Positions 8,441 through 16,839 are shown, counted from the first letter of the stretch. The stretch is DNA of 64,000 bases from JACMJL01 sp963791805 (GCA_963791805.1 CAWBTU010000006.1:1612001-1676000), one strand, 5' to 3'. Notes: generated from the sequence alone by a model not told the origin. Numbers and translations: made by a program.

Positions 8441-8865
8441 GCACACCCTTCAGTAATGTCTTTATACGTTTCATCAAAATTTCCTGTATACCAAGGGTCA
8501 GCAATATCTCGAGGACGAGAGGAAAAATCAAGCAATCGATGAATCTTTCCTTCTTTGTCATCACCAACAATCCGTAAAACATTTTTGATGTTGTAGCTTT
8601 CCATACAAAGTATGTAATCATAGATTTCGTAATCTTTCTTCTTAAGCTGTATTGCTGTCTTTCCCTCACAAGAAATTCCCACTTCACACAGCTTGCTTTT
8701 TGTACCCGAATGCACAGAATTTCCTATTTCTTCTCTACTCGTAGCAGATGATGCTATGCAAAACTTGTCCAAAAGATATCTTTCTTCTACCATATGACTA
8801 AATACAAATTCAGCCATTGGACTGCGGCAAATATTTCCATGACATACAAACATTATTTTTATCAT
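8368..8865 (-). CDS. Low-molecular-weight protein tyrosine phosphatase
   Basis: 165 aa. The P-loop CHGNICRS spans residues 8-15 and fits C(X)5R(S/T): Cys8 is the nucleophile and Arg14 binds phosphate. DPWYTGNFDETYKD supplies the general acid Asp. The core ends around GCAALLDHILK. The last 15 residues (NWSGILEISSKSMEI) are encoded by DNA that belongs, in another frame, to the truncated methyltransferase, so the natural C-terminus has probably been replaced. The enzyme should still be active, since the catalytic parts are upstream. In Firmicutes these act on protein phosphotyrosine or phosphoarginine. Confidence 0.88.
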   Translation of the reverse strand: MIKIMFVCHGNICRSPMAEFVFSHMVEERYLLDKFCIASSATSREEIGNSVHSGTKSKLCEVGISCEGKTAIQLKKKDYEIYDYILCMESYNIKNVLRIVGDDKEGKIHRLLDFSSRPRDIADPWYTGNFDETYKDITEGCAALLDHILKNWSGILEISSKSMEI

Positions 8866-8890
8866 ATTTTCATACCCCTTATTTAAAAAT

Positions 8891-9808
8891 TCAACTATTC
8901 ATAATTGTTTCTGCGAAAGCAACTGTTTTTATAAGTTTCTCAAATTCCTCAGGCGTTAAACCGTCTTCTATGTGCCAACACATTGCCATTGCGGTTTCCA
9001 CATAAAGACATTGCTTTAATATGTACTTTGGAATATTGAGTTTTTTTTCTAGGATACAAATTATATCATTTATTTTTATATATAACCCCTTAGTTATCTC
9101 ATCACCAAATTCATTTAATATAAAACGTGGGACATCAAATACAGGATCACCTATCACGCCTTTAGGATCAATTATTTTGTACTCTCCATTATAGCCAAGT
9201 AAAATATTATCATGATGAAAGTCTCCATGAAGTAGCTTCTTTTGTGAGTACAAATTAGAAATAGATAAGCATATATCTCTTGCTTTTTTCATATATGAAT
9301 ATAGTTCTTTACAGTCCTCTCTCTTACTCATGTATTCTGTTATCCTACATACCCACTCTATGTAGGTTGGATATACATCTGCTTTAATGGGCGTTATATG
9401 TAAGCCTTCATATAGGGATGAAAATACGGTTAGCCTCGTATCAAGAGAACTTTCATCCCTTAAAGTATTCCCTGGTTGTACACATTCTTCAAGTATAACT
9501 CCACCTTCAATATCAGCATTAAAGACTTTACAAAATCTTCTACCGTTATATTCCTGCAAAGTGTTGAATTCAGTAATAACCTCTCTGAAAGAAGGATTAC
9601 CTATTTTAAGCACTACACTTCCCAAGTTTTTTGAATAGCATTTAAAAACTAAATATGCTGAATATGAAGGAATAAATTGAAAAGACGTCAAAGTCCATTT
9701 ATCAGCATATGTTTCAATATCTCTTAAAACTTTTTCATAAAAACCTTTACCAAAACCTTTAATTATATTTTCAATTTCATCTTGCTTGAACCGATAGAAT
9801 TTATCCAT
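8891..9808 (-). CDS. APH(6)-like phosphotransferase (aminoglycoside/streptomycin kinase family)
   Basis: About 305 aa. The kinase-like fold is shown by LKIGNPSFREVITEF (ATP-binding Lys and Glu), LLHGDFHHDNILLGYNG (catalytic HGDxxxxN, Brenner motif) and KIIDPKGVIGDPVFDVPR (Mg-binding Asp). The DPKGVIGDPVFD form is characteristic of the streptomycin 6-kinase/hydroxyurea-resistance group (PF04655). The likely activity is ATP-dependent phosphorylation of an aminoglycoside hydroxyl; the substrate is inferred. I place the start at the second in-frame ATG (MDKFYRF), since GGAAGGTG is too close to the first. A 20 bp motif shared with the grpB upstream region lies before it. Confidence 0.8.
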   Translation of the reverse strand: MDKFYRFKQDEIENIIKGFGKGFYEKVLRDIETYADKWTLTSFQFIPSYSAYLVFKCYSKNLGSVVLKIGNPSFREVITEFNTLQEYNGRRFCKVFNADIEGGVILEECVQPGNTLRDESSLDTRLTVFSSLYEGLHITPIKADVYPTYIEWVCRITEYMSKREDCKELYSYMKKARDICLSISNLYSQKKLLHGDFHHDNILLGYNGEYKIIDPKGVIGDPVFDVPRFILNEFGDEITKGLYIKINDIICILEKKLNIPKYILKQCLYVETAMAMCWHIEDGLTPEEFEKLIKTVAFAETIMNS

Positions 9809-9884
9809 ATTTATCATTCACCTTCCAAAGTGTTCAAATAATATATACTTAACACTTTATCACAATAACAATCAAAAAACTTTT

Positions 9885-10508
9885 TTAAAAGCCAAAAGTA
9901 GTTTCTTTTACATTAGGCAAAATACTATAAATTGACTTTCCTATTCTTTCCTCAAAATATCTTTGTATATCAAAAGTCGCTTTCCATTTTTCTAGCGTAA
10001 ATTCATTAAAGTTATACCTCACCACAACATCTAACATTCTTTTTTCTAATAAGCAAAATCCTGATGGTAGTGCTAAAGCATCACATAATTGAATTAATCT
10101 ATCATATGCTGTAAATTCAATATTATCTAAATATTCTTTAATGAAATTACGTTCCTCCATTGTACAATCTTTCTTCCCACATATGTCATCTACGTTTTTA
10201 CATAAGTATCCGTGTGTTAAGCAGATTCTTGCCCAGAAATCGTACCCCTTTTCCATGGCAAATTTATAACCATCTAAACTATGTCTCTCATTGGTTACAC
10301 TGTATCTTCTACCAATATCATGCAACATCCCCAGTATTAATGCTGTATTTGAATCTAACTCACTATCCTCTTTTGCAATCAATTCTGCGGCTTTACCTAC
10401 ATATAAAGAGTGTTCTACCCATGCTCCCGGATTTAATTTACTACCTTCCTCTAATATTATCTTCGCTTCTTCCAATGTAGGTATACCTTCTTCTAAATTA
10501 CGTTTCAT
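9885..10508 (-). CDS. HD-domain phosphohydrolase
   Basis: 207 aa. The metal-dependent HD signature is present: H33 in VEHSLYVGK and H63-D64 in MLHDIGRR, with a later His (about 100) in LTHGYLC. The layout matches small stand-alone HD hydrolases acting on nucleotides or related phosphomonoesters; no partner domain is attached. The start follows GATGAGGATG. It is separated from the APH-like gene by 76 bp and is probably expressed independently. Confidence 0.8.
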   Translation of the reverse strand: MKRNLEEGIPTLEEAKIILEEGSKLNPGAWVEHSLYVGKAAELIAKEDSELDSNTALILGMLHDIGRRYSVTNERHSLDGYKFAMEKGYDFWARICLTHGYLCKNVDDICGKKDCTMEERNFIKEYLDNIEFTAYDRLIQLCDALALPSGFCLLEKRMLDVVVRYNFNEFTLEKWKATFDIQRYFEERIGKSIYSILPNVKETTFGF

Positions 10509-10666
10509 ATTTTTACATCCTCATCTTCATTGAATTTATTACCTATTTTATTGCAATTGTATCTCTATATAATTAAATATTAAATTTTTAAGCTGATAGT
10601 AAGAAAATTATACATTAATTAACCGCACACCTTGTGCTAGTTCTGTTCAATCAGTCAAATTGCAAT

Positions 10667-11110
10667 TTAACTAAGTTGAGTTATATCCCTGTTATTTATT
10701 AAGAATACATCACCAATATACAAAGTATTATCCTGAATACATATTATGCCGCTGTCATCACGCACACCATATAATGGATATTGTTCATAGAGCACAAGTA
10801 ACTCATCGCTTATATTAGCTTTATCAAAATGTAGCTAAACCGAAAATTCAACTAATCCAAGTGCTTCATATATTTCCAACCTACTATGTTCGCAGGTTAA
10901 TGTACATACAGCTGTTTTCCCCATATTTATTGAGCCTGCACTCATTCCGATAATAACACCTTTTTGTTCTTTAATATATGGTATTAACCCATAGGATTCA
11001 ATATAGGCAACCTGAGTCGGTGTGTCACCACCTGCAAGCCATAAAACATCTGCATTTCTAACAATATCTTGTGCAATTTTATTGTAAACATAGTGTTTAT
11101 TTTTCATAAT
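10667..11110 (-). pseudogene. Peptidase S51 (dipeptidase E-like), 5' truncated and with an internal stop
   Basis: The frame from about 11100 reads ADVLWLAGGDTPTQVAYIES and then GVIIGMSAGSINMGKTAV, in which the Ser of GMSAGS is the S51 nucleophile. About 70 N-terminal residues are absent; the frame begins inside the 3' end of the gene at 11097-11801. Near 10835 GLVEFSV is followed by TAG, but the same frame continues LHFDKANISDELLVLYEQYP and ends IGDVFLINNRDITQLS, the normal family C-terminus with its PHFD-like site. So it is a double lesion: a 5' deletion fused to the neighbour and one nonsense codon. Confidence 0.75.
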
Positions 11111-11801
11111 AGAACGTTGGTATTGCTTCAAATTCCACTTTATGTTTCTGACACCATTCATTAAAAGATTCTGTTCTATCACTTTCTCCATATTTCCACC
11201 ACATATTATAAAGACTATTGTAATAATTAAAATCCTCTATTAATGGTTTATCAATTCTATGTTTGTGCAATAATATATCACATTTGTTGACTACTTTATT
11301 GTATGTATCTAGTGTAATTAAACAACCTTCTGGGAAATGATGTGCTCCCCAATCTAATTTTGTTAACAAAGATGTAAAGTATAATTGAATAGTTCTATCA
11401 TCACATTCTTGATGTGAGTAAGCCTTTTCAATAATTTTATCGTCTTTATCAAATAATTCGTAATACCATCTTATCTGAGGCATATAGTTACTATCACAAT
11501 CTTCTTTTAAAATTTTAGATATTCTTATCATTATTTCATATGGAATATCTACATGATGAAATATTCTAGAAAACAAATTCGTATATTCTTCTTGTTCACA
11601 TACTGCCATACAATAATGATAAGAAATACATTTTTTCTTTTGTTCATTCAAACTATCAAAGTATTGCATTGTTTCTCTTAGACTTTTATTTGCTTGTTTT
11701 TTTAATCCTTTTTCCCATAATCCATAGTAATCCTTAAATCCATCTTGTAATCTTTCATCTTCAAATCCTTCTATAAATGCTCTTTTAACGATTAAACTCA
11801 T
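11097..11801 (-). CDS. Hypothetical protein, helical, 234 aa
   Basis: I do not recognise this family. The protein is rich in Tyr, Trp, Cys, His and charged residues, has no signal peptide or membrane segment, and looks largely alpha-helical with TPR-like spacing (for example GLWEKGLKKQANKSLRETM and YFDSLNEQKKKCISYHY). Its start has AGGAGCTGAGTG just ahead. The last codons overlap the first codons of the S51 remnant, so part of the C-terminus (after roughly residue 225) may derive from the fused gene. A role in a stress or antibiotic response can only be guessed from the neighbours. Confidence 0.6.
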   Translation of the reverse strand: MSLIVKRAFIEGFEDERLQDGFKDYYGLWEKGLKKQANKSLRETMQYFDSLNEQKKKCISYHYCMAVCEQEEYTNLFSRIFHHVDIPYEIMIRISKILKEDCDSNYMPQIRWYYELFDKDDKIIEKAYSHQECDDRTIQLYFTSLLTKLDWGAHHFPEGCLITLDTYNKVVNKCDILLHKHRIDKPLIEDFNYYNSLYNMWWKYGESDRTESFNEWCQKHKVEFEAIPTFYYEK

Positions 11802-11833
11802 TCACTCAGCTCCTGATAAAAAATACTCATTTT

Positions 11834-12016
11834 TTAATTATTTTTCACTCTATATAATTGTTCTCTTAATCTTTTATTTTCATCTTTAAGTTCTTCCCTA
11901 TACACATATGATAATAAATTATCTACACTAATTTCTATAAGTATAACCTCTTGATTTGTTCTATTTCCCTTAATGAAAATCCATTTTTTCTCATCACCAA
12001 TTATCCAACTAACATT
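11834..12016 (-). pseudogene. Orphan 3' end of an unrecognised gene
   Basis: Sixty codons are open here directly after the stops of the histidine phosphatase gene, with no start codon or ribosome site. The peptide includes SWIIGDEKKWIFIKGNR and ends in a charged helix, YREELKDENKRLREQL, with heptad-like leucines. It has ordinary coding composition and looks like the C-terminus of a lost gene whose 5' part was deleted at the junction with the phosphatase. The parent family is unknown. Confidence 0.4.
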
Positions 12017-12022
12017 TTGTCA

Positions 12023-12547
12023 TTAGAACTCAATTTCAATAATTGAACAATGTGGTATTTCTTCAATGTTTTTTTGAGTTCTAAATATCTCTCTATGTGC
12101 GACTACAATAACATCTGAATAATTTAAATATTTATTTAATACTGTATCTATCCTTTTCTTTAGAAGTTCTTTAGATTCCCATAATCTTGTCTCGCCCTCT
12201 GGATAAATACCACTACATTTTACATAATCATCATTTAATTCCTTTAATGCTTTTAAAGTGTCAAATTGGAATGTTAAATCTGGTTGCCACTCTCTTAAGT
12301 CAAACTCAACATTTATATCAACACCTAATTCCTTTGAAATAATTGCTGCTGTATGCATTGCTCTTGTATATGGAGATGTTATAATTATTTCTGCCTTCTT
12401 TAGTCTTTCATCCCTAGCAACCATTTTTGCTTGTTCTATACCTTTTTCCGTTAGCGGTGGTAAATCCCTACCATGACCTTTTAATTTATGTTGCTCATTC
12501 AGAGTCCAATAAGGTTCTCCATGCCTTACCAGATAAAATTTTGTCAT
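12023..12547 (-). CDS. Histidine phosphatase family protein (phosphoglycerate mutase-like)
   Basis: 174 aa. The RHG motif is at residues 8-10 (FYLVRHGEPYW), where His9 becomes phosphorylated. PPLTEKGIEQAK and SPYTRAMHTAAII supply the phosphate-binding Arg, and VVAHREIFR holds the second catalytic His, although the usual AHGG is AHRE. The substrate is unknown; such small members are sugar or nucleotide phosphatases. An AGGAGG site is 8-10 nt before the ATG. It is one of two histidine phosphatases in the block. Confidence 0.85.
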   Translation of the reverse strand: MTKFYLVRHGEPYWTLNEQHKLKGHGRDLPPLTEKGIEQAKMVARDERLKKAEIIITSPYTRAMHTAAIISKELGVDINVEFDLREWQPDLTFQFDTLKALKELNDDYVKCSGIYPEGETRLWESKELLKKRIDTVLNKYLNYSDVIVVAHREIFRTQKNIEEIPHCSIIEIEF

Positions 12548-12581
12548 TGTGTTTCCTCCTATATTTGTTTATTGTCATTTG

Positions 12582-12809
12582 TTATGTGTTTTTTCTGTAG
12601 TCTTTATAAGTATGGTATGCATTTTTATGATTCTTAGGAAGATTTTCATGTAAATAATCTATATCCTCTATCCACTTTTTATCTCTTGAATTGCCTACTG
12701 AATTATTGTTTGAAACCTTCTTACTATTGTGAAAATTACACCCTGAAAGTAGAGTAATTATAGCTACAATCAATAATATATATACTTTATTTTTTAAAAG
12801 CTTAACCAT
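12582..12809 (-). pseudogene. Truncated lipoprotein, N-terminus of an S41-type peptidase
   Basis: 75 codons remain. A signal peptide with a lipobox, LLSGC (Cys24), is followed by a short linker and then KKWIEDIDYLHENLPKNHKN. That stretch matches the opening of secreted S41-family peptidases (W..D...L...LPK.H.N), which normally run to 400 or more residues with a Ser-Lys dyad. Nothing of the protease domain follows. The ATG has a GGTGGAGAT ribosome site, so a short lipopeptide could still be made. Confidence 0.6.
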
Positions 12810-12875
12810 ATCTCCACCTCATCCTCATTCTGCTATTTACCTAAAACAATATTACATATTTTCTAACCTAGTCGC

Positions 12876-13361
12876 TTACAATGTTAATTCCATAAACCCT
12901 ACAGTGAATGGTAAATGTGAGAAATTACTTGTACCTTTTTCAATAAATCCACTAGTTATATACCATTGCTTTAGTACTTGGTTTTCTTCGATTATACCTA
13001 TTCTAACTACCTTTCCATTTTGAGACTTAACATAATCTTTAACATAATTTATTAATTCTTTTCCATAACCAGTATGCCTGTATTTTGGTAATACTGATAG
13101 TTTTTCCATTTCATATCTATCCTCATCAATCTTTGCAATTGCAACAAAACCTATTTGAGTAGTATTCTTAAATAATCCAAACATTTTTATTCCCTTAGAT
13201 TTATCCTTTTCAAGGTTTTCTGTTTCAATAAATGCACCATTTGTTGGACAATTATCTTTTGTTAAATGAAATTCCTCTGCAACTGTTAAAAATAACTTTC
13301 TTATAATTTCACAATTAATTGATAATTCATTGTTTTCAACTTCTCTAATATGACAATTCAA
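12876..13361 (-). CDS. GNAT family N-acetyltransferase
   Basis: 161 aa. The acetyl-CoA signature is LSVLPKYRHTGYGKELINYV (R-x-x-G-x-G/A form), preceded by FVAIAKIDEDRYEMEKL and followed by VVRIGIIEENQVLKQWYITSGF, with the usual Tyr. The segment CPTNGAFIETENLEKDKSKG near residue 40 is typical of a Firmicute subgroup of unknown substrate. The gene is complete with a GGTGATG site, 26 bp from the next GNAT gene, so the two may be co-transcribed. Confidence 0.85.
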   Translation of the reverse strand: MNCHIREVENNELSINCEIIRKLFLTVAEEFHLTKDNCPTNGAFIETENLEKDKSKGIKMFGLFKNTTQIGFVAIAKIDEDRYEMEKLSVLPKYRHTGYGKELINYVKDYVKSQNGKVVRIGIIEENQVLKQWYITSGFIEKGTSNFSHLPFTVGFMELTL

Positions 13362-13387
13362 TGTTCATCACCTCTTGTATATGCAAT

Positions 13388-13954
13388 CTATATATTATTT
13401 TTTTTTGCCTCATAATTTTGATTTGTCATCAAGTACGAAGGGTGATATAGTCCTGTAGGCGGATAGAACTCATCATGTGTATATGTAAATCCCAGTTTTT
13501 TAAGTAATTGAGCAGAAGCTGTATTATTGGGATTATGTCCACTAAACACTGCATTAGCTCCAAGAGTGTAAAAAGCATAATCTATGACTGTTAAACATGC
13601 CTCTTGCGCAAAGCCTTTTCCCCAATATTTACTTTTTAAATGTATTCCCATTTCAAAAATATTTTTTTCAAAGTCATATGGTCGTAAACCACAACATCCA
13701 ATATTTTCATCGGTTTCTATTAAGTAAACTGGCCAATATTGAACTTTGGCGATATTATAAGTTTCTATTTCCTTTTTTAGTCTTCGATCGATCTGTTCTT
13801 TTGACATTTTACCATCTGTGACAATAAACTTTGTTACTTCTGGATTACCCCATAGTTCTGAAGCATCTAAAATGTCTTTTTCACTCCATACTGAAAATCC
13901 TAGTCTCATTGTTTTCAAAAAAAGTCTCTCATGATTTACTCTCCTACAAACCAT
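13388..13954 (-). CDS. GNAT family N-acetyltransferase, RimJ/RimL type
   Basis: 188 aa. The RimJ/L-like features are ERLFLKTMRLGFSVWSEKD at the N-terminus, IGCCGLRPYDFEKNIFEMGI in the middle, then SKYWGKGFAQEACLTVIDYA (acetyl-CoA motif) and ASAQLLKKLGF. The protein would use acetyl-CoA to acylate a protein N-terminus or small amine; the substrate is unknown. The ribosome site at the ATG is weak (GGTGATAT), unlike its neighbours. Confidence 0.85.
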   Translation of the reverse strand: MVCRRVNHERLFLKTMRLGFSVWSEKDILDASELWGNPEVTKFIVTDGKMSKEQIDRRLKKEIETYNIAKVQYWPVYLIETDENIGCCGLRPYDFEKNIFEMGIHLKSKYWGKGFAQEACLTVIDYAFYTLGANAVFSGHNPNNTASAQLLKKLGFTYTHDEFYPPTGLYHPSYLMTNQNYEAKKNNI

Positions 13955-14034
13955 ATTGTTATATCACCATTGTAATTTATTCTTTATATCAGCAACTGCA
14001 AAAATAACTTACTGTGTAAGATTTACAAAATTCA

Positions 14035-14631
14035 CTAATTTTTATTTGTACGATTATTAACTTTAAATTCTTTCTGAACAATTAATAGTTCCTCTTTCCC
14101 AATGTAATTCATCCCTTCAAATTCAAGACGAATTATGTAAGGCATATAATCAATGATTCTTAAAAAATCATCACAGCAATAGGATGACTCAAAATAATTC
14201 AAAATTGTGCTAAGCGCCGTTCCATGAGTTCCAATAATAATGTTTTTACCACTATTATTATTCAAAACTTCAAAGAGAGCCTCAATATTACGCTTTTGTA
14301 CCATATTAAGTGATTCTCCGCCATCTTCATGAAAATCAAAGTCGTTCCAACGTTTCTGAAACATGCCAAACTCATTACCTTTTAATCCTTTTTCTCGTTC
14401 TCTAAATCTTTCATCTGTATGAATATCTATACTGAGTACTTTGGCACTTTCTTTTATTGTATCAAAACTTCTTTTATAAGGACTTGATAAACAGCAGTCA
14501 ATTTGTAAATTTCTAAATATTTCTGTTACTTTCTTAATATCTCCTAACCCTTCCTCGCTCAATGGACGTGTTCGATCTTCGTCCCAAGCATGCTCTGGCT
14601 GAGCATGTCTCACAAAATATATATTTGTCAT
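14035..14631 (-). CDS. Histidine phosphatase family protein
   Basis: 198 aa. The catalytic RHA motif (FVRHAQPEH, residues 7-15) contains the phosphorylated His9. TRPLSEEGLGD, SSPYKRSFDTI and the second His in IIGTHGTALSTIL complete the active site. It belongs to a Firmicute group often annotated as phosphoglycerate mutase family, but mutase activity is not implied. Its ATG overlaps the stop of a Nudix remnant, suggesting that it once sat second in a two-gene operon. Confidence 0.85.
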   Translation of the reverse strand: MTNIYFVRHAQPEHAWDEDRTRPLSEEGLGDIKKVTEIFRNLQIDCCLSSPYKRSFDTIKESAKVLSIDIHTDERFREREKGLKGNEFGMFQKRWNDFDFHEDGGESLNMVQKRNIEALFEVLNNNSGKNIIIGTHGTALSTILNYFESSYCCDDFLRIIDYMPYIIRLEFEGMNYIGKEELLIVQKEFKVNNRTNKN

Positions 14632-14797
14632 CCTTTTGTTTCCCTCCCAATATCCTCATATTCTTCCCTCTGTACTCCAGGAATTTTCCAAGTATGCCTG
14701 TCCTTGTGCCTTACATAAATCTAATGTCCATCATAACAGCAAATAATAATTTACTGTCTTCTATTTTATTTATTTCATAAAAATTTACTTTATCCAT
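14628..14797 (-). pseudogene. Nudix hydrolase remnant
   Basis: An ATG behind GTGAGGTAG begins MDKVNFYEINKIEDSKLLFA, a usual start for a clostridial Nudix protein. The frame then shifts: the next part reads YDGH, a TAG, and IYVRHKDRHTWKIPGVQREE, the region leading into the Nudix box, where GG has become GV. It ends after ETKG without the REVxEE half of the box or any C-terminus. Frameshift, nonsense and 3' truncation are all present, so it is clearly dead. Its last codon overlaps the start of the histidine phosphatase. Confidence 0.7.
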
Positions 14798-14958
14798 ATA
14801 ATCTACCTCACTTTTCTAATCCAATTTGTCTTCAATACATAGTCTCTCAATATTATAAAACACTTTAATTAGAATTCTCTTCAAAATTAATTCAACTAAC
14901 ATTACATCATAAACAAATCGAGTAACATAACCAAGCCCTGCTTAGAATCATAGTTCGA

Positions 14959-15516
14959 TTATGATTCTAATATTTTTGCTATAATATCATCATATGAAAC
15001 CTTTGAAAAATCCGTTGAATCTACAATAATTTGTATATCCCCATAGTCAAAATCTCTGCACGGTCTAGTAGATTTCTTAAAAAACTGAAAATCACTAAAG
15101 TAATTAATTGAAACAAGACCTGGATGTCTTTCCTCCGTGGTATCCCTTGCCAGAAAACGCTTGTGTACAACCTCAACATCCCCATCAAATAACACCGTAA
15201 TTACTCTGTATTTATATTTGCTGACTTTTGAAATTAATATATCTGGACATGGATTTGTAAAGTTACTTTCAAGAATAAATGTCTGATTGGTTTTCATAAG
15301 CATTTCACAAAAATGAAAAGATAAATCGTAAGCTAATCCACCATATTTTTGAGATTCTATCCGTAAATTTGTATCATAATGAACTTTATCCCAAATTATT
15401 TCTTTAAGCTTATCTTTGCAAACTAAAGGTATTCACATTTTATCTGATAAATAGTTTGCAAATACGGTTTTTCCTGTTGCAGGCATCCCAGCAATTATTA
15501 TTAAAGTTTTATTCAA
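14959..15516 (-). pseudogene. P-loop kinase (AAA-type) with one in-frame TGA
   Basis: Read from a TTG behind GAGGTGGGTTATT, the protein starts NKTLIIIAGMPATGKTVFAN, a clear Walker A loop. After SDKM comes TGA (15433-15435), and the same frame continues IPLVCKDKLKEIIWDKVHYD through the region open from 15303 to its normal end. The later portion has the LID-type RDTTEERHPG segment. The protein would be about 185 aa, as is common for zeta-toxin- or shikimate-kinase-like small kinases. A single substitution accounts for the break; everything else looks intact. Confidence 0.75.
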
Positions 15517-15611
15517 ATAACCCACCTCATCATCTGTTAGAGCTTATACGTTCTTTAACTACAGATTAAAATACAATTTTCAAGTCAATAACTCACAGTA
15601 ATGAAAAGCTT

Positions 15612-16334
15612 TCAAATAATTAACTCTGAAATATCATTAATTATTCTATCCGGTACAATATCTGAATCCTTCGGCAAACCTTTTCTTCTAAAATCATTCC
15701 ATACTGCAAAAATACCTACCGTCTTTGGTGCTTCTATATCCCAAACTAAATTATCTCCTACCATCCATACTTCCTCTGCATTTAAATTCAATTTCTGTAA
15801 TGCTATTTCAAATATTCTTATATCGGGTTTCCCCAAACCTATTTCTTCTTCAATAAGACAATATTCAAAGAAACCTGAAAGCTTAAACTTATCTATTTTC
15901 CATCGCTGCCTTTCTGAAGTACCATTAGTTATTAGAACCATCCTTACTCCTAAATCACTCAATTTTTTCAATGTCTCCAGTGACTTCGGGAACAAACATA
16001 TTAACTCTTCTTGCAACTTGCTATAGCTATCAGCTATTTCATTCACTTTATCCTCATTAAAGAAATGTAACTCAGCTAATGCCGTTTTGACAATTTCTTT
16101 CCTAGCCTTAATCATGTCCATTCTTCCAGATTTATGTCTTTCTTCATCACTCCAGTACCATTTTCTTGTTTTATTTATGCTTTCCAATAATTCTATAACA
16201 TTAAAAGGTGTCTTTTCATTTTGAACAAATGATTTGCAAGTTTTTTCCCAAGCATAATCTGATACACCATCAAAGGATATAATTGTATCATCTAAATCAA
16301 ATAGAATAGCTTTGGGCAAAAGTTTTTCTCTCAT
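15612..16334 (-). CDS. HAD-family hydrolase, YjjG/nucleotidase-like
   Basis: About 240 aa from MREKLLPKAILFDLDDTIIS. The start is placed at the ATG 8 nt after GGAGG; an earlier ATG overlaps that site. Motif I is FDLDDT (nucleophile Asp), motif II is VLITNGTS, motif III is the Lys in GLGKPDIRIF, and motif IV is MVGDNLVWDI. The alpha-helical cap lies between motifs I and II, the arrangement of the YjjG pyrimidine-nucleotidase and 2-haloacid dehalogenase subgroups. The substrate is probably a nucleoside monophosphate or sugar phosphate. It is the last gene of the accessory block. Confidence 0.85.
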   Translation of the reverse strand: MREKLLPKAILFDLDDTIISFDGVSDYAWEKTCKSFVQNEKTPFNVIELLESINKTRKWYWSDEERHKSGRMDMIKARKEIVKTALAELHFFNEDKVNEIADSYSKLQEELICLFPKSLETLKKLSDLGVRMVLITNGTSERQRWKIDKFKLSGFFEYCLIEEEIGLGKPDIRIFEIALQKLNLNAEEVWMVGDNLVWDIEAPKTVGIFAVWNDFRRKGLPKDSDIVPDRIINDISELII

Positions 16335-16349
16335 ATTGTTTTCCTCCAT

Positions 16350-16839
16350 TTCATATTTTAAAGTCCTGTCGTAGAGGCATGCTTTGTCATTGCATGAAAT
16401 CTATTATACCATTATTTACATATTATGTGTATTACCTAGTGCTTAAGCTCTCTTCTATGTCAACATAGTTTCCATATGATCAAACTTTTTCTAGTATTTA
16501 ATCTATTGCTTTTTGACTCTTGCCTTATATTTATAAAAACATAAGAACTGTAAAACTAAAAAACTTTAGATTATAAGAATAAAACATCTTAACAACTTAA
16601 GAAGCAATAGTCATACTGCGGGTTACACGCTTTTTACACAAAATATATAATTATAGATTTTCTTTTTAGCAATTCCCTTTTAAAAACCTGTGCGCAAAAA
16701 AATTGAGTAGCTAGTGCTTATATATTTCTTTTTTGCATAAAAACAACACCCCTCACTTAATGCACAGCATGGCAAGTGAAGAGTGTTATATATTTTTGTG
16801 GCAAGTTTATTTAAATATTAAGTTTGAAAATTGTATATT
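16350..16839. other. Intergenic gap of about 490 bp
   Basis: No gene or gene remnant could be read on either strand. The only structure found is the terminator at its right end, belonging to the VIT/VWA gene. The gap marks the boundary between the accessory block on the left and ordinary chromosomal genes on the right. Confidence 0.5.
16745..16787 (-). terminator. Intrinsic terminator of the VIT/VWA gene
   Basis: AACACCCCTCACTT pairs with AAGTGAAGAGTGTT (14 bp with wobble or mismatch at two positions) around a 15-nt loop. On the minus strand the stem is followed by GTTTTTATG. It lies 53 bp past the stop of the gene at 16840. Confidence 0.7.

Noticed and set aside
14800..14945. Open frame MLVELILKRILIKVFY in the gap before the kinase remnant
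   Set aside because: No ribosome site, hydrophobic and AT-driven composition, and no resemblance to a known family.
7976..15435. TGA recoding (Trp or selenocysteine) to explain in-frame TGA codons
   Set aside because: Other genes in the block carry TAA and TAG instead and many TGA stops elsewhere are natural. The pattern is ordinary nonsense decay.
1..16340. Chromosomal integron cassette array
   Set aside because: The gene content fits, but no integrase, no attI and no repeated attC-like palindromes lie between genes.
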